Below are positions 63,966-64,000 of a DNA stretch of 64,000 nt, in pieces. Below the pieces are notes generated by a model. That model saw only the letters and a list, made by a program, of their open reading frames with translations, was not told where the DNA came from and searched no databases. The stretch lies in assembly GCA_036386455.1 (NCBI GenBank), contig DASVVS010000119.1, positions 55,025-119,024 of the forward strand. Reading direction: 5' to 3'. The translations under genes and the position numbers were made by a program. Source of the stretch: AC-37 sp036386455 (lineage in GTDB: Bacteria; Actinomycetota; Thermoleophilia; Solirubrobacterales; Thermoleophilaceae). Positions within the stretch are counted from its first letter, which is position 1; every line of letters starts with the position of its first letter.

Positions 63966-64000
63966 GTGGCGGCGATAGCACTCGGATTCGCGTCCGCTCT
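63966..64000 (+). CDS. Start of a membrane protein, cut by the window edge
   Basis: GTG 63966 opens a frame that reads MAAIALGFASA before the sequence ends. The hydrophobic N-terminus looks like a first transmembrane helix, possibly an EamA/DMT-type transporter, but eleven residues are too few to call a family. It is divergent from the PHA-synthase-like gene by 21 bases. Confidence 0.35.
   Translation, partial: MAAIALGFASA

Overview
The window is very GC-rich and densely coded. GTG and TTG starts are common, and many neighbouring genes overlap by 1-4 bases (GTGA, ATGA, TGATG). It carries a six-gene mce block, a Kgd-type fused 2-oxoglutarate dehydrogenase, a DUF559 protein and many secreted propeller or Ig-like proteins. 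Together these suggest a high-GC actinobacterium, most likely Thermoleophilia/Solirubrobacterales. That placement is inferred from gene content and base composition, not from a marker gene. I see no phage, transposon, plasmid or CRISPR. Apart from the unassigned 5' and 3' edges, no stretch over about 300 bases lacks a gene.

1-9 kb: a secreted beta-helix protein and a lipoprotein, a peroxidase-like and a PHP-phosphatase gene on the minus strand, then a plus-strand polyphosphate block (SixA phosphatase, a CHAD domain split over two overlapping genes, polyphosphate kinase Ppk1), followed by a GGDEF/HD-GYP c-di-GMP protein. 9-22 kb: a LuxR regulator with a degenerate receiver, tRNA-Asp, an aldolase/PfkB-kinase/SDR set, a secreted hydrolase, a 1489-residue lipoyl-E2-E1 2-oxoglutarate dehydrogenase, and a tightly overlapping AGPS-like/OsmC/hexapeptide/metallo-beta-lactamase operon.

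22-35 kb: a secreted TolB/RTX protein, a two-gene unit (NdpA-like protein plus an unknown protein with a C-terminal membrane hairpin), a DUF559-unknown-unknown-metF operon, moaA, a CHRD protein, an aldo/keto reductase, a secreted propeller protein, citrate synthase and two small membrane proteins. 34-46 kb: a DUF2236 oxygenase, six coupled mce genes with no YrbE permease or ATPase beside them, an ABC1/UbiB-like kinase and a PfkB kinase.

46-57.6 kb is a cell-surface island: a 3089-residue exported protein with 17 SdrD-B-like repeats, a small LPXTG protein, a membrane-anchored lipid-carrier-like protein and a secreted Pro-rich protein. 57.6-64 kb: quinone oxidoreductase, DEAD-box helicase plus cyclophilin, aldehyde dehydrogenase plus OsmC, and a PHA-synthase-like Cys hydrolase. 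The most unusual items are the giant repeat protein and its island, the split CHAD pair, the lipoyl-bearing Kgd fusion, the orphan mce operon and the NdpA-like/membrane pair.
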